This document shows, piece after piece, positions 9,991 to 20,261 of a stretch of 64,000 bases of DNA. The DNA comes from Pseudorhodobacter turbinis (lineage in GTDB: Bacteria > Pseudomonadota > Alphaproteobacteria > Rhodobacterales > Rhodobacteraceae). Both the position numbers and the translations under genes were made by a program. How positions within the stretch are numbered: the first letter of the stretch is position 1; every line of letters begins with the position of its first letter. The DNA is taken from assembly GCF_005234135.1 (NCBI RefSeq), contig NZ_CP039964.1, positions 1,054,001 to 1,118,000 of the forward strand, read 5' to 3'. The notes below the pieces were generated by a model, which saw nothing but the letters and a program-made list of their open reading frames with translations, was not told the DNA's origin and did no database searches.

Positions 9991-11322
9991 TTATGGCAGC
10001 AGGGGCGACCATGACGGGTCCGATGCAGCGCCGTTAATTGGCACCGGCCGCAGGTTCCGCCCCGTAATATCCACCGAATAAAGCGACGATTGCCCCGCCG
10101 CCCCCGAGGTTTCGCGCGAAAACATGATCACGCGGCCATTGGGCGACCATGTCGGACCCTCGTCCAGGAAAGAGGCCGTCAGCAAGCGTTCCTCGGAACC
10201 GTCCACCCGCATCACCCCAATATGGAAACGGCCCTGATGCTGTTTGGTAAAGGCGATCATATCGCCGCGCGGGCTCCATACCGGGGTGGAATAGCGGCCC
10301 GGCCCGTTAGAGATCCGCCGTGCCTCGCCGCCGCCCGCAGGCATCAAATAGATCTGCTGTGTGCCGGAACGGTCGCTTTCAAACACAATGCGGCTGCCAT
10401 CAGGGCTGTAATCGGGTGCCGTTTCAATAGAAGGCGCATTGGTCAACCGCGTGGAGGCACCGGATGCCGTATCCACGGTGTAAAGGTCGCTATTGCCGCC
10501 CTGTTCCAGACTATAAACCACCGTCCGCCCGTCAGGGGCAAAGCGCGGCGCAAAGGTCATGGTGCCGGGTTGATCGCCCAAGACACGCGCCTGCACCGAT
10601 GCCACATCCATCAGATAAATCTTTGGAAAACCCGAGAGATAGGAAGTGTACAAAATCCGGTCACCCGTCGGGCTAAAGCGCGGTGCAATCACCAAAGAGC
10701 GACTGTCGGTCAGGAATTGCACATTCGCGCCATCATAATCCATCACTGCCAATCGCTTGGCACGCTCGTTCTTGGGGCCGGATTCAGCGACATAAACAAC
10801 GCGGCTGTCGAAGTAGCCGCCTTCGCCCGTAATCCGGCTGTAAACCGCATCGGCCACCTTATGCGCCATCCGCCGCCAGCTTTGCGGGGTGCCGGCAAAT
10901 TGCAGACCCTCGCCCATTTTCTGGCCGGAATAAATATCAAACAGGCGGAACTTCACCACAATCCGGTCGCCGCTGGCGCTGATAGCCCCGGTGATCAGGG
11001 CCTGCGCATTGATCGCCTTCCAATCAGGATACGATACCGGCGCATCAAAGCTGTCGACACGACCCACATGCGCGCTGGCCGGAATTTCCCGGAACAAACC
11101 GGTGCCCGCCAGATCAGAGGCAACCACCCGCGCGATGTTTTTCGCGTGATCAGCGGCCGCGCCGTTTTCGGCGACAAAGTCAGGCACGGCGAAAGGCAAA
11201 GGCTCAATCACGCCCTCGGTGATTTCAAGACGAAGCGGGCCGTTTTGCGCCACGGCGGGGGCGGCAAAGCCCACGCATAGGGCAAGCGCAAAGATCAGGC
11301 CGAAGGGGCGGTGATAGGTCAT
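9991..11322 (-). CDS. tolB: Tol-Pal system protein TolB
   Basis: Periplasmic beta-propeller that shuttles between Pal and TolA. A signal peptide ends near PAVAQ, then an N-terminal domain and about six WD-like blades with repeats of the type [35 protein letters not shown] and [11 protein letters not shown]. Its ATG overlaps the tolA stop (ATGA). Length 443 residues is normal for the family in alphaproteobacteria. Confidence 0.97.
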   Translation of the reverse strand: MTYHRPFGLIFALALCVGFAAPAVAQNGPLRLEITEGVIEPLPFAVPDFVAENGAAADHAKNIARVVASDLAGTGLFREIPASAHVGRVDSFDAPVSYPDWKAINAQALITGAISASGDRIVVKFRLFDIYSGQKMGEGLQFAGTPQSWRRMAHKVADAVYSRITGEGGYFDSRVVYVAESGPKNERAKRLAVMDYDGANVQFLTDSRSLVIAPRFSPTGDRILYTSYLSGFPKIYLMDVASVQARVLGDQPGTMTFAPRFAPDGRTVVYSLEQGGNSDLYTVDTASGASTRLTNAPSIETAPDYSPDGSRIVFESDRSGTQQIYLMPAGGGEARRISNGPGRYSTPVWSPRGDMIAFTKQHQGRFHIGVMRVDGSEERLLTASFLDEGPTWSPNGRVIMFSRETSGAAGQSSLYSVDITGRNLRPVPINGAASDPSWSPLLP

Positions 11323-12356
11323 TTGATCCTCATTCTCTCCGGGTTGAATACCAGTTCCAGATTACGCCATTCTTCATATTTGTCAGCGGGAAGGTTAAAA
11401 CCATTGGCCCCGCAGCGGATTACCGCGCGCCGCGCCGCCTCAAAGGCCTGACGCGCAGCAGTTTGCGATCCGCCTTCATATTCAGTCATCGCGACAGAGC
11501 CTGCATCCGGCTTGCCGTCCGGACCGAGACTAACGGCAACCGTCACCGTGACCATCAACGCCTCGGACGACAAAGAGCCGACGTTCCAACACGCTTGCAC
11601 GGCCACCCGCAGCGCATCCTTTTCACCCGAGGTCATCGGCGGGCCGCTTGGCGCTGCGGTATCGGATGCGCCAGCGGTGCTGGTTGCAGCCGTCGCGGCG
11701 GCGAGCGCCTCGGCGATGGCATCACGCGTGGCTTGGGTTGTTTGCGGGGCGGCGTCCGGCACCTCCTCGGGCGTGGTTTCGGCGCGCCGCGCAGGTTTTG
11801 GCCGCGGACGGGAGGAGCGGGAAGGCGCAAGCGGTTCGGCCTTATTGGCCTCGGTTGCAAGCTCGGTTCCGGCCTCTTCGGGGGCGGCTTCGGGCACGTC
11901 CTCTTCGACCACCTGCGCCTCGGGGGCAGCTTCGGGCGTTACCGCCGGGGTTGCCACCGGATCGGGGATCGCATCGGGGGCCGGCGCCTCAGTTGGGACG
12001 GGGGCCACACGCGGTGCGGGCTTGGGGCGCGGACGGTCGTTGATGGTGGGCGCCAGAACGGGCGGCTCCTCAAGATCAATCGGGCCGGGCGTTTGCTCAT
12101 CGGGCAATTGCGGCACGGCCTCGGGGGCGACCTCTTCCACCTCGGGCTCCGGGATTGGGTCGGGCGCTGGTGCCGCAGGTTCGGGGGCCTGCGGCGCCGC
12201 GGCCTGCATCGCATCAAATTCCGCGCTGGTGATCAGCGACACTTCGGTCATCGCGACCTCTTGCGCGTTGTCATGCCGGATAAAGAACCCGCCGATGAAC
12301 ACCCACGCGATCAGGCCCACATGCCCCAGACCTGAAAAAAGAACACCTCTGTCCAT
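11319..12356 (-). CDS. tolA: TolA energy-transducing protein
   Basis: Inner-membrane protein that carries proton-motive energy from TolQR to Pal/TolB across the periplasm. One N-terminal helix ([19 protein letters not shown]) precedes a long Pro/Glu/Ala-rich low-complexity stretch (about residues 45-240) and a compact C-terminal domain. The middle is Pro-rich rather than the Lys/Ala helix of enterobacteria, as common in this family. The start may be GTG 12359 or ATG 12356. About 345 residues. Confidence 0.9.
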   Translation of the reverse strand: MDRGVLFSGLGHVGLIAWVFIGGFFIRHDNAQEVAMTEVSLITSAEFDAMQAAAPQAPEPAAPAPDPIPEPEVEEVAPEAVPQLPDEQTPGPIDLEEPPVLAPTINDRPRPKPAPRVAPVPTEAPAPDAIPDPVATPAVTPEAAPEAQVVEEDVPEAAPEEAGTELATEANKAEPLAPSRSSRPRPKPARRAETTPEEVPDAAPQTTQATRDAIAEALAAATAATSTAGASDTAAPSGPPMTSGEKDALRVAVQACWNVGSLSSEALMVTVTVAVSLGPDGKPDAGSVAMTEYEGGSQTAARQAFEAARRAVIRCGANGFNLPADKYEEWRNLELVFNPERMRIK

Positions 12357-12365
12357 CACGTCAGC

Positions 12366-12833
12366 CTAGCCGCCGCTTGCGCCAAAGGAGGGACCATCGG
12401 TATCTGTGACCAGCCCGATATTGCGAAAGCCGCCGGAATTAAGCGCGCCCATCACCTGCGCCACGCGCGAATAAGGAATAGAGCCGTCGGCCCGCAAAAA
12501 GATCTTGTCGCTGGTCCGCTCTGACGCGACAGCCCGCAGTTTCGGGATCAGCTCACCGTCCGCGACCTCTTGCGACTGGATCAGAATGCGGCCATCGGCG
12601 GTCAGCGTCACGGCCAAGGGTTCCTCTTGCTCGGTCGGCAAGGCGCTGGCTGCAGTTTTCGGCAGCTCAATCGGCACACCCACGGTCAGCATGGGTGCCG
12701 CCACCATAAAGATGATTAGCAGCACCAACATCACATCCACGAAAGGAGTGACGTTGATCTCGGACATCGCGGCGGATTTGCCCCGCCGACGCCCGCGTCG
12801 CCCTCCGGTTTTTTGCTGCACGCCGGCACCCAT
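12366..12833 (-). CDS. tolR: TolR biopolymer transport protein
   Basis: ExbD/TolR-family stator protein. A basic N-terminus is followed by MSEINVTPFVDVMLVLLII, the single transmembrane helix containing the proton-path Asp. The periplasmic domain contains LRADGSIPYSRVAQVMGAL, typical of TolR. 155 residues, starting 3 bases after the tolQ stop. Confidence 0.95.
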   Translation of the reverse strand: MGAGVQQKTGGRRGRRRGKSAAMSEINVTPFVDVMLVLLIIFMVAAPMLTVGVPIELPKTAASALPTEQEEPLAVTLTADGRILIQSQEVADGELIPKLRAVASERTSDKIFLRADGSIPYSRVAQVMGALNSGGFRNIGLVTDTDGPSFGASGG

Positions 12834-12836
12834 GGT

Positions 12837-13532
12837 TCAGGCGTCCAACTGGCGCGACAGGATGGTGGCGAATTCATCCGCAAAAGCTTCATAGCCGCCA
12901 ATGATATGTTCGCTATCAGCATTCAGCTTGTTGTAAAACACCACCGCCGGAATAGCGGCAAAAAGCCCGATCCCCGTGGCCAAAAGCGCCTCGGCAATAC
13001 CGGGGGCCACAACAGCAAGGTTGGTGTTCTGGCTGATTGCGATTTGTTCAAACGCGTGCTTGATGCCCCAAACCGTGCCGAACAGCCCGATAAACGGCGC
13101 GGTAGAGCCAGTGGTTGCCAAAAATGACAACCCACGGTTAAGCCGCTCACTTTGCTTGGCAATCGCCACATCCATGCTACGATCGATCCGCGCCTGCGCG
13201 CCGGCAATCAAGCCGCCATCATCACGGTGGCTGCGCCGCCATTCCAGCATACCCGCGGCAAAGATTTTCTCCGATGCGCCCTGAGGCTCTGGCCCGACTT
13301 TTTCAAACAGATCGTCCAAAGGCTCACCCGACCAGAACGCCTGATCAAAGATGCCGGCCTCGCGCCGCGCAAGGCGAAAGGCGATATGTTTGCGAATGGC
13401 AATCGCCCATGACCAAAAGGACATGAACAACAGCATCATCATAACAAGTTTAACTGTGAGGGTCGCGCGCGCAAACAGCGCGATCAACGAGAAGTCGATC
13501 TCCTGCGCCGCCGCAAGGGTTTCCGTTTCCAT
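12837..13532 (-). CDS. tolQ: TolQ proton-channel protein
   Basis: ExbB/TolQ-family inner-membrane protein of 231 residues with three hydrophobic helices; the signature region FLATTGSTAPFIGLFGTVWG and the GIAEALLATGIGLFAAIPA helix are both present. With TolR it forms the proton channel driving TolA. It is the first tol gene here, separated by 121 bases from ybgC, and a sigma70-like promoter lies in that gap. Confidence 0.96.
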   Translation of the reverse strand: METETLAAAQEIDFSLIALFARATLTVKLVMMMLLFMSFWSWAIAIRKHIAFRLARREAGIFDQAFWSGEPLDDLFEKVGPEPQGASEKIFAAGMLEWRRSHRDDGGLIAGAQARIDRSMDVAIAKQSERLNRGLSFLATTGSTAPFIGLFGTVWGIKHAFEQIAISQNTNLAVVAPGIAEALLATGIGLFAAIPAVVFYNKLNADSEHIIGGYEAFADEFATILSRQLDA

Positions 13533-13582
13533 ATCGCCTGCTCTTTATTTATGGGCCGTTTGCCGACCCTTGATGTTTTTTG

Positions 13583-13612
13583 ATTCTAGCCGACTTTGAC
13601 GACAGATGCCAA
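13583..13612 (-). promoter_or_regulatory. Candidate sigma70-type promoter for the tol operon
   Basis: Read on the minus strand, TTGGCA (13607-13612) and TAGAAT (13583-13588) are separated by 18 bases, about 50 bases before the tolQ ATG. It is the only good hexamer pair noticed in the 121-base gap after ybgC. Inferred from sequence only. Confidence 0.45.
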
Positions 13613-13653
13613 TAGATCATCGCAAAACCGCGCAATATCCCGCCAGTATTACG

Positions 13654-14046
13654 TCACGTTCCCGTTAACGCCTCCCGCGCCGCCGCCGGGATCCGCGCAG
13701 CCCGCCCTGCAAGCGTCAGGCAGACCAATGTCACCCCGGCCTCGAACAACAGCGCATCCCCGCGCCAGACAGATTGCGCAAGGCGGATGCGCGCGCCGGT
13801 GATCTCGGTCATGGTCGTGTGCACCTCCAGCAGATCATCATAAACCGCCGGGCGCAGGTATTCCGCCGTCAGATGGCGCACGGCAAAGACGATGCCCTCA
13901 TTAGCGCGTAAAGCGGCCTGATCCACCCCGAGGCTGCGCACCCATTCGCTACGCGCCCGCTCGATGAACTTCAGGTAATTCGCATAATAGACGATGCCCG
14001 CAAGGTCGGTATCCTCATAATAGACACGCAGATCAAACCTATGCAC
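13654..14046 (-). CDS. ybgC: Tol-Pal-associated acyl-CoA thioesterase YbgC
   Basis: Hotdog thioesterase of 130 residues. The signature YYEDTDLAGIVYYANYLKFI carries the catalytic Asp near residue 14. It starts with GTG at 14046 inside the end of the preceding gene (8-base overlap). Its place just upstream of tolQ is the classical arrangement; family members act on short acyl-CoAs or acyl-ACP and may link phospholipid synthesis to the envelope. Confidence 0.93.
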   Translation of the reverse strand: MHRFDLRVYYEDTDLAGIVYYANYLKFIERARSEWVRSLGVDQAALRANEGIVFAVRHLTAEYLRPAVYDDLLEVHTTMTEITGARIRLAQSVWRGDALLFEAGVTLVCLTLAGRAARIPAAAREALTGT

Positions 14047-14674
14047 CCGCGCCCCCGTTCACCGCCAGCCGGGCGGCCAAACGCAAGGCGTGGCTGGGAT
14101 CACCTGCCGCAACAGGCATCACCCGATCATAGCCCGCGCGGATCAGATCCCCGACATCCGGGCGCAGCACCACTGCCTCCCCCGCCCGCGCTAGGGGAGA
14201 GCGCGCCGTAAAGGCCTTATCCGACCAAAGCAAAACCACCTGAACCGCCTGGTTCAGCGCAAGCACCTCGGCAGGCAGCGCGGAAAGCTCATCGTCCATG
14301 CGCAGGAAAACAAAGGCAGCCTTGATCGCGCCATTCGCCTCAAACCGGAAGGCGCGGTATTGGTTCGCACCCGCCGCCTCCAGCCGATGGGTCAGGGCAT
14401 CAAGATCGGGGATCATCTCCCCCAAGCGCGGCACCGCGCGCAACTCTGCCCAGTCGCTAAAGAAGAAGAACATCAGATTGGCGCCCAGCTCGGGGTCGGT
14501 CTCGGCCATCTTATGGTCGGCAAGGGCCACGACCGCCTCTACCGCGCCTTTGACCACGGTCAGGGTTGCATCATCGACGCCAAAGACCACCGGCACAATT
14601 GGCCGTTCCCAGCGCGCAAAGACATAATCGCCCGTGCCTCGGGTGAACATTGCCTCGATCTCGCTGGCCTGCAT
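14039..14674 (-). CDS. Conserved protein of unknown function between ruvB and ybgC
   Basis: A soluble protein of 211 residues with no signal peptide, membrane helix or recognised catalytic motif; it is acidic and Ala/Leu-rich, with a stretch FFFFSDWAELRAVPRL. ATG 14674 has AAGGG 6 bases upstream and is preferred; GTG 14698, just after the ruvB stop, would add 8 residues. Its tight packing between ruvB and ybgC suggests co-expression, but no function should be inferred. Confidence 0.7.
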   Translation of the reverse strand: MQASEIEAMFTRGTGDYVFARWERPIVPVVFGVDDATLTVVKGAVEAVVALADHKMAETDPELGANLMFFFFSDWAELRAVPRLGEMIPDLDALTHRLEAAGANQYRAFRFEANGAIKAAFVFLRMDDELSALPAEVLALNQAVQVVLLWSDKAFTARSPLARAGEAVVLRPDVGDLIRAGYDRVMPVAAGDPSHALRLAARLAVNGGAGA

Positions 14675-14700
14675 GGTTTGCCCTTGTGTTTCCTGCACCG

Positions 14701-15729
14701 CTACTTTTCCTCAAACATATCGGCCTGCCCCGGTGGGCGGGGGGCCTCCAACCCCAGATGCCGCCATGCGCGCGGGGCCAGCATCCGCCCGCGCGGGGTG
14801 CGCTGCAAAAGGCCCTGTTGCAACAAGAACGGCTCGATCACCTCTTCTAGCGCGTCGCGCGCCTCCGATAGCGCGGCGGCGATGGTTTCCACCCCAACCG
14901 GCCCGCCACTGTAATGTTCGGCCAACAGCATCATATAGCGGCGGTCGGCGCCATCGAGGCCAATATGATCAACCCCCAGCCGCGTCAATGCACGGTCGGC
15001 AATAGCCCGCGTCAGGCGGCCGTCGCCCTCGACCAGCACAAAATCGACCACACGGCGCAGCAAACGCCCCGCAATACGCGGCGTGCCGCGCGCGCGTTTG
15101 GCAATCTCGCGCGTGCCCTCGGGGTCTGACGGGATACCCATCAAGCGCGCACCGCGTGTCACGATCAGGTCCAGCTCATCCTCGGTATAAAACACCAGCC
15201 GCGTCGGGATGCCGAAACGATCGCGCAAAGGGGTCGTCAACAGCCCAAGCCGCGTGGTCGCGCCCACCAGCGTGAAGGGTTGCAGATCAATCCGCACCGT
15301 GCGCGCGGCAGGCCCTTCACCGATCACCAGATCAAGCGCGAAATCCTCCATCGCGGGGTAGAGCACCTCTTCGACCACAGGCGAGAGACGATGAATCTCA
15401 TCGATAAACAGCACATCATTGGGTTCAAGATTGGTCAGGATCGCCGCCAGATCGCCAGCCTTGGCCAAAACCGGCCCCGAGGTCATGCGAAAACCCACGC
15501 CCAATTCCCGCGCCATGATCTGTGCCAGCGTGGTTTTACCCAAGCCGGGGGGACCGTAGAACAGCGTGTGGTCCATCGCCTCGGCGCGGATCTTGGCGCT
15601 TTCAATAAAGACACGCAGGTTGGCGCGGGCCTCGGCTTGGCCCACGAATTCCTCCAGCACCTGCGGACGCAGCGCGCGGTCGGCATCATCAGGCAAGCCC
15701 TCGGGGCGCAGGGTCGGGTCCGGTTGCAT
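14701..15729 (-). CDS. ruvB: Holliday junction helicase motor RuvB
   Basis: AAA+ ATPase that drives branch migration with RuvA. Walker [11 protein letters not shown] near residues 60-69, Walker B FIDEIHRL, sensor ATTRLG and arginine-finger region [12 protein letters not shown] are all present in 342 residues, and the C-terminal winged-helix domain is complete. It follows ruvA by 3 bases, with AAAGGA before the ATG. Confidence 0.98.
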   Translation of the reverse strand: MQPDPTLRPEGLPDDADRALRPQVLEEFVGQAEARANLRVFIESAKIRAEAMDHTLFYGPPGLGKTTLAQIMARELGVGFRMTSGPVLAKAGDLAAILTNLEPNDVLFIDEIHRLSPVVEEVLYPAMEDFALDLVIGEGPAARTVRIDLQPFTLVGATTRLGLLTTPLRDRFGIPTRLVFYTEDELDLIVTRGARLMGIPSDPEGTREIAKRARGTPRIAGRLLRRVVDFVLVEGDGRLTRAIADRALTRLGVDHIGLDGADRRYMMLLAEHYSGGPVGVETIAAALSEARDALEEVIEPFLLQQGLLQRTPRGRMLAPRAWRHLGLEAPRPPGQADMFEEK

Positions 15730-15732
15730 CGC

Positions 15733-16413
15733 TTATCCTTTCGGGGCCAGCAGCTTGAGCGCGGCCCGGATCAACGTGCCCGTCACAGCATCGGGATTTT
15801 CACCCGCCGCCTGCGCCACCGCTTGCGCCGCATCGCCATGTGCATAGCCCAGATTAATCAAGGCCGAAAGCGCCTCGGCATTCGCTGCCGCACGGCCAGC
15901 AGCTGCGGAATTATCCGGCTTGGCGGCTTTTTTAGGGGCGGATGTCGGCTCTATCACATCATCTTCAACCGCGCCGGCCGTGCTTGCAGGGTTCGCGCCC
16001 ATCGCCATTACTGCGGGCGCTTTGGATTTCAGCTCTAATACCACGCGTTGCGCGATCTTTGGCCCGACACCGGGGGCGGCCTGAATGGCCTTGGCATCGC
16101 CCAAGGCAATCGCGCGGGCAACGCCCTCTGGTCCCAAGGTGCCCAAGATCGCCATCGCCGCCTTGGCGCCCACCCCTTGCACCGTCACCAAAAGGCGATG
16201 CCATTCCTTTTCCAGCATGGTCGGAAAGCCGAACAGTTGCAGCAGATCCTCGCGCACCAGCAATTCTGTGAACAGCGCCACAGCGCCCCCGACCGCAGGC
16301 ATCGACGCCAAAGTGCGGTCCGAGACATGGACGATATAGCCAACACCGCGCACATCGACCAAAACGTGATCCGTTCCGCGATACTCCAGCCGTCCTGCAA
16401 TTTTGCCAATCAT
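15733..16413 (-). CDS. ruvA: Holliday junction DNA-binding protein RuvA
   Basis: Tetrameric protein that holds the four-way junction. The 226 residues begin [13 protein letters not shown] and contain the two helix-hairpin-helix motifs ([16 protein letters not shown] and [17 protein letters not shown]), followed by an acidic linker and the C-terminal RuvB-binding domain ([16 protein letters not shown]). Start 16413 is fixed by the canonical N-terminus and an ATGA overlap with the ruvC stop; the frame stays open upstream but that is ruvC DNA. Confidence 0.96.
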   Translation of the reverse strand: MIGKIAGRLEYRGTDHVLVDVRGVGYIVHVSDRTLASMPAVGGAVALFTELLVREDLLQLFGFPTMLEKEWHRLLVTVQGVGAKAAMAILGTLGPEGVARAIALGDAKAIQAAPGVGPKIAQRVVLELKSKAPAVMAMGANPASTAGAVEDDVIEPTSAPKKAAKPDNSAAAGRAAANAEALSALINLGYAHGDAAQAVAQAAGENPDAVTGTLIRAALKLLAPKG

Positions 16414-16928
16414 CCCGCTGCCCTTTTCAATGCCGCATTCAACCGCCCCGCCGATTGCACATGATGCGAATGACAAATCGCAATCGCCAAAGCATCGGCA
16501 GCATCCGGCCCGTTGATCTCTACCCCCGGCAGATGGATGCGCACCATATGGTCGATCTGCGCCTTGGCGGCATGACCCACGCCGACCACGGTCTTCTTTA
16601 CCGCATTGGGGGCGTATTCGCCAACCACCAACCCGAATTGCGCCGGCACCAAAAGGGCAATCCCCCGCGCCTGCCCCAACTTGAGCGTGGCAACCGCATC
16701 TTTGTTCACAAAGGTATTTTCCACCGCTGCCGCATCGGGCGCATATTGGCGTATCACCTCCGTCAACTGGCTGTGCAAACTCAGCAGCCTTGCGGCCAGA
16801 TCGCCCACCCCTTCGCCCGGCGCCGAGTGACAAATACCGTTTGCGACATGGCTCAACCGTGAGCCCGCAACGTCGATCACGCCCCAGCCAAGGTTACGCA
16901 ACCCCGGATCAATGCCCATTACCCGCAT
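16410..16928 (-). CDS. ruvC: Holliday junction resolvase RuvC
   Basis: Dimeric endonuclease cutting junctions resolved with RuvAB. Catalytic acids are visible: Asp7 in MRVMGIDPG, Glu in AAVENTFVN, and the C-terminal [12 protein letters not shown] pair. 172 residues is the normal length. GAGGGG lies 6 bases before ATG 16928; upstream in-frame ATGs would add a non-family tail. First gene of ruvCAB. Confidence 0.96.
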   Translation of the reverse strand: MRVMGIDPGLRNLGWGVIDVAGSRLSHVANGICHSAPGEGVGDLAARLLSLHSQLTEVIRQYAPDAAAVENTFVNKDAVATLKLGQARGIALLVPAQFGLVVGEYAPNAVKKTVVGVGHAAKAQIDHMVRIHLPGVEINGPDAADALAIAICHSHHVQSAGRLNAALKRAAG

Positions 16929-17239
16929 AAACGCCCCTCTTTTATCGTTAAAACGCGGATAGCACGAAAAGGGAACACCCGCCAAGCGCTTTGCGCCACG
17001 ACGAAACATCTGCCGCAGGGATGCTGCAAGTGCACGGTATGCAGTCATTTTTCAGGCCGAACACACCAATTTCGGTTTGATCCTTATAAATAAGGTAAAA
17101 CTGCGGTAATCAGCCATGCAGGGATTGCATCACGGCCATGCCAATTCGACGCATTGCTTTGCGCCTGCAGCACCCCTATTTGAAGCGTATCGGAACACAC
17201 GCTGATTTATTCAGCAGAATATAAATAAGGAATTGAACA
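16929..17239. other. Intergenic region, ruvC to DUF1127 gene (divergent)
   Basis: About 310 bases with no convincing gene. It holds a small palindrome CCTTAT-AA-ATAAGG at 17082-17095 and an 11-base direct repeat TATAAATAAGG at 17085-17095 and 17220-17230, the second copy including the ribosome site of the DUF1127 gene. Promoters for both divergent genes are expected here but were not assigned. Confidence 0.5.
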
Positions 17240-17455
17240 ATGTCCGCTTATCAGACGACCCGCACTGCCCCATTCGGCGCCATCTCGACCTACAGCTTTA
17301 TTCGCTTCATCAGCAATATCTCTGCCAACGTCATCGCTTGGAACGACGCCCGCGTCACACGCAACTCGTTGAACAAGCTTTCGGACCGTGAACTTGACGA
17401 TATCGGCCTGACCCGTGGCGATATTGCTGGAATCGCCCGTCAGACGAGCTTTTGA
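17240..17455 (+). CDS. DUF1127 (YjiS-like) small protein
   Basis: 71 residues ending in the DUF1127 signature LNKLSDRELDDIGLTRGDI, a short helical domain common and multicopy in alphaproteobacteria. Members are implicated in stress responses and RNA or phosphate/carbon adaptation, but the biochemical role is unsettled. AAGGA precedes the ATG by 8 bases, and a strong terminator follows, so it is a monocistronic gene. Confidence 0.85.
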   Translation: MSAYQTTRTAPFGAISTYSFIRFISNISANVIAWNDARVTRNSLNKLSDRELDDIGLTRGDIAGIARQTSF

Positions 17456-17502
17456 TTTTGAGAGAGAGGGCAAGCCCCCCAACCTCAACACCATATAAGA
17501 CC

Positions 17503-17540
17503 AAAAAGGCCGCCTCCCAAATTGGAGAGCGGCCTTTTTA
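17503..17540. terminator. Rho-independent terminator after the DUF1127 gene
   Basis: Hairpin AAAAAGGCCGC...GCGGCCTTTTT with an inner CTCC/GGAG extension, bounded by A- and T-runs. It can terminate the DUF1127 gene on the plus strand and also the minus-strand gene that ends at 17567. Confidence 0.85.
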
Positions 17541-17566
17541 ATTGCGAAACGTGAAAAACGCAGGCC

Positions 17567-17911
17567 TTATCCGCGCAGCGTCATTGCCCGCTCAATGGCT
17601 CTTGCCACCCATTGCGTTACAGGGTCGGCCGATAGGAACCTCCCGGAAACCGCCTCATCCACTTGCAGGCTTGCCACCCGTTCTGCAAAGGCATGCGGGC
17701 CCAGAACGTGATAGGCCGTGCCTTTGAGGCCAAACCCGACAGCGGCCAGAAACACCAGCAACAAGAGCGGCCGCAGAACCGAGATGCGTTTGGGCCGGCG
17801 GTAATACGACCGCCCGCGCAGGCCTTCGGCTTCAAAGCCCAGACCCCGCGCATGGGCCTTGTTCAAGCGGCCAACACGCTCATAAAAATCCTGAATATTC
17901 GGATCATACAT
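17567..17911 (-). CDS. Uncharacterised single-pass membrane protein
   Basis: 114 residues. A basic, Tyr/Arg-rich N-terminus (about 1-45) precedes one membrane helix (VLRPLLLLVFLAAVGFGL, about 46-63) and a short C-terminal domain ending AIERAMTLRG. No family is recognised. It stands alone between the DUF1127 terminator and prmA. Confidence 0.6.
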   Translation of the reverse strand: MYDPNIQDFYERVGRLNKAHARGLGFEAEGLRGRSYYRRPKRISVLRPLLLLVFLAAVGFGLKGTAYHVLGPHAFAERVASLQVDEAVSGRFLSADPVTQWVARAIERAMTLRG

Positions 17912-18019
17912 ACCATACCCCGAGTTAAACCTACTATCCCGACAGTTAATCGGAATATTGAGGCAAAACTGGGACGAATTTAGAGAAAATTGAACCTAAA
18001 CTGTATTTTTAACGGCGCA

Positions 18020-18898
18020 TTAACTACGCCGCAGAACCAATGCGGACCATTCTCCAAGATCCTCGCGGGCAACGGAAACAAAGCCCTGCGCGTGATAGGC
18101 CGCCTCAATCGACTCGGCTTGTACCACCAGCAAGCCCGACAGGATGCAAAGCCCGTCTTGCGCGATATTTTTGGCCATATCGGGCGCCAATTCCACCAGC
18201 GGACCCTTCAGGATATTGGCGAAAACCAGATCGAAGGGAGCAGCCTCTCGCAGGCGGGGGTGGTCGAAACCGGCGGCCTCAAAGCACTCCACGCGGCCTT
18301 CCAGCCCGTTAATCTCCATATTGGCGCGGGCAACATCCACGGCAACCTGATCAATATCAGAGGCGATGATCAGCGCATCAGGCAAAACCCGTGCCGCCGC
18401 CAGCGCCAGCACGGCGGTACCACAGCCGATATCCGCCACACGCGCAGGGGCAAAGCCCTGATCCAGCAGCCGGTCAAAGGCGCGCAAACAGCCCAGCGTG
18501 GTGCCGTGGTGGCCGGTGCCAAAGGCCACTGTCGCCTCGATCTGCAGGGGAATGCGATTTGCCCCGGTTGGGACCTTATCCGCATCATGGCTGCCGTAAA
18601 CAAAGAACCGGCCAGCCTCAACAGGGGCCAATTCGCGACGGACATGGGCGACCCAGTCAATTTCCGGCAGTTCCGAAAGCGCGAAAGGCTTGGCGTCAAA
18701 GGCCACGGAAAGCAGTTCCAGCGTGACCTCATTCGGGGCCTCAAGGAAATAGGCGCCCACTTCCCACAGCCCGCTGTCGTCTTCGATCTCGAAAACGCCA
18801 ACGCCCGTTGGTTCCGGCTCCATCCGCTCCATCGCTTCGGCAAGCGCTTCGGCGGCATCCTGGCCTTCGAGGGTAGTCAAAGCGGTATAGGTGGGCAT
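18020..18898 (-). CDS. prmA: Ribosomal protein L11 methyltransferase
   Basis: SAM-dependent methyltransferase that trimethylates L11. An N-terminal substrate-recognition domain (about 1-110) precedes the Rossmann domain, with motif I VADIGCGTAVLALAAARV and the NPPY-like FANILKGPL. The VAFGTGHHGTT segment is PrmA-typical. 292 residues; GAGG is 7 bases before the ATG. Confidence 0.92.
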   Translation of the reverse strand: MPTYTALTTLEGQDAAEALAEAMERMEPEPTGVGVFEIEDDSGLWEVGAYFLEAPNEVTLELLSVAFDAKPFALSELPEIDWVAHVRRELAPVEAGRFFVYGSHDADKVPTGANRIPLQIEATVAFGTGHHGTTLGCLRAFDRLLDQGFAPARVADIGCGTAVLALAAARVLPDALIIASDIDQVAVDVARANMEINGLEGRVECFEAAGFDHPRLREAAPFDLVFANILKGPLVELAPDMAKNIAQDGLCILSGLLVVQAESIEAAYHAQGFVSVAREDLGEWSALVLRRS

Positions 18899-18950
18899 GC
18901 TGGAACCTCATGTTTTGATGGATGCGGCCTAGCCCCCGCACCGCGCCGCG

Positions 18951-20204
18951 TCAAGCCGAGAGCTTGCCCGCAGACCCCGGAACCACGCGGCGCGCGGCAA
19001 AAATCGTCTCATTCCCCGGCTCAGGGTGGCGCGGGATCAGTAATGACAACAACAGCGACAGAAGCGCCATCGCCGCCGCCAGCACAAAGACCGACTTTGG
19101 CGAGATCACCCAAAGGTACCCCAGCCCCGCCGGCAAGAACACCGCAGCGATATGGTTGATGGTAAAGGCGACCGCCGCCGTGGGCGCAATATCGGCCGGA
19201 TCCGCGATTTTCTGGAAGTAGGTCTTGATCGCAAAGGCCATCGAGAAAAACAGGTGATTGATCACATAAAGCGTTGCGGCCACATGCCAATCCCACTCAA
19301 AGACATAAAGGCAGCCGTAGGCCACGAATACCGCCGTCAGCCCCGCATATTCCAATATCAGCATCCGCCGCTCACCAAAGCGGCCAATCCAGCGACCGAT
19401 CAGCGGTGCGATCACCATATTCGCCATGTAATTGATCAAGAACAGCGCCGTCAGCGCCTGCACATCCATGCCGAAACGTTCAACCATCATGAAGGCGGCA
19501 AAAACCACGAAAATCTGCCGCCGCGCGCCCGACATGAACTGCATTAGATAATACAGCCAATAGCGCCTGCGCAGCACCATACGTTTGTTTTGCGGGTGCG
19601 GTGCCTCAAACTGCGGGAAGGCAAGGATCGCGTAAAACGCAATCGCGATTGTCACCAAGCCTGCGGTCATGAACACCGTATCATAAGACAGGTCAAAAAG
19701 CTTCCACGTCAACACGATCAGCCCGTAGGCAACCAATGACGCCCCCGACCCCACCGCGACAATCCAGCCGATAACCTGCGGCGCGCGTTTTTTGTCAATC
19801 CATTGCAATTGCAGGCTTTGGTTCACCGTCTCAAAATAGTGAAACCCGATTGACGACAGCAAGGTGACAAACAGCAAGCCGCCAAAGCTGGGAAACCATG
19901 CCGTAATCGCCGTCGCCACCCCCAAAAGCAGCAAGGCCACCAGCGCCAAAACCTGTTCGCGCATCACCAAAAGCACGGCGATCACGCCCACGGCCAAGAA
20001 CCCCGGGATTTCGCGCACGGTATGGAGCCAGCCGATCTCTACCCCGGTAAATCCAGCCGCCTCGATCACAAAGTTGTTCAACAGCGCGGACCATGTGGCA
20101 AAGGAAATCGGCATCGCCGCCGCCATCAGGCAGAGCAAAAACACAGGCCTCCGCCAGAATGGCAGGCCAAGGGTATCGGCAAGGGGCATCATTCGCATCG
20201 ACAT
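18951..20204 (-). CDS. MFS transporter
   Basis: 417-residue polytopic protein with about 12 predicted membrane helices and a central cytoplasmic loop near residues 205-225 (PQFEAPHPQNKRMVLRRRYW). It has Major Facilitator features, such as GxxxDR-like charged loops after helix 2, but no substrate signature I recognise. The exact start is uncertain: four Met codons occur in the first six residues and none has a strong ribosome site. It is divergent from the YeeE/YedE gene. Confidence 0.75.
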   Translation of the reverse strand: MSMRMMPLADTLGLPFWRRPVFLLCLMAAAMPISFATWSALLNNFVIEAAGFTGVEIGWLHTVREIPGFLAVGVIAVLLVMREQVLALVALLLLGVATAITAWFPSFGGLLFVTLLSSIGFHYFETVNQSLQLQWIDKKRAPQVIGWIVAVGSGASLVAYGLIVLTWKLFDLSYDTVFMTAGLVTIAIAFYAILAFPQFEAPHPQNKRMVLRRRYWLYYLMQFMSGARRQIFVVFAAFMMVERFGMDVQALTALFLINYMANMVIAPLIGRWIGRFGERRMLILEYAGLTAVFVAYGCLYVFEWDWHVAATLYVINHLFFSMAFAIKTYFQKIADPADIAPTAAVAFTINHIAAVFLPAGLGYLWVISPKSVFVLAAAMALLSLLLSLLIPRHPEPGNETIFAARRVVPGSAGKLSA

Positions 20205-20261
20205 ATCGCAGCATTAGCCACAATCCATTGCTGAAAGCCACTGCGAAAATCTACCAATGTG

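Noticed and set aside
11463..12369. Ala/Gly/Ser-rich plus-strand frames opposite tolA.
   Set aside because: Low-complexity mirror of the Pro/Glu-rich tolA linker.
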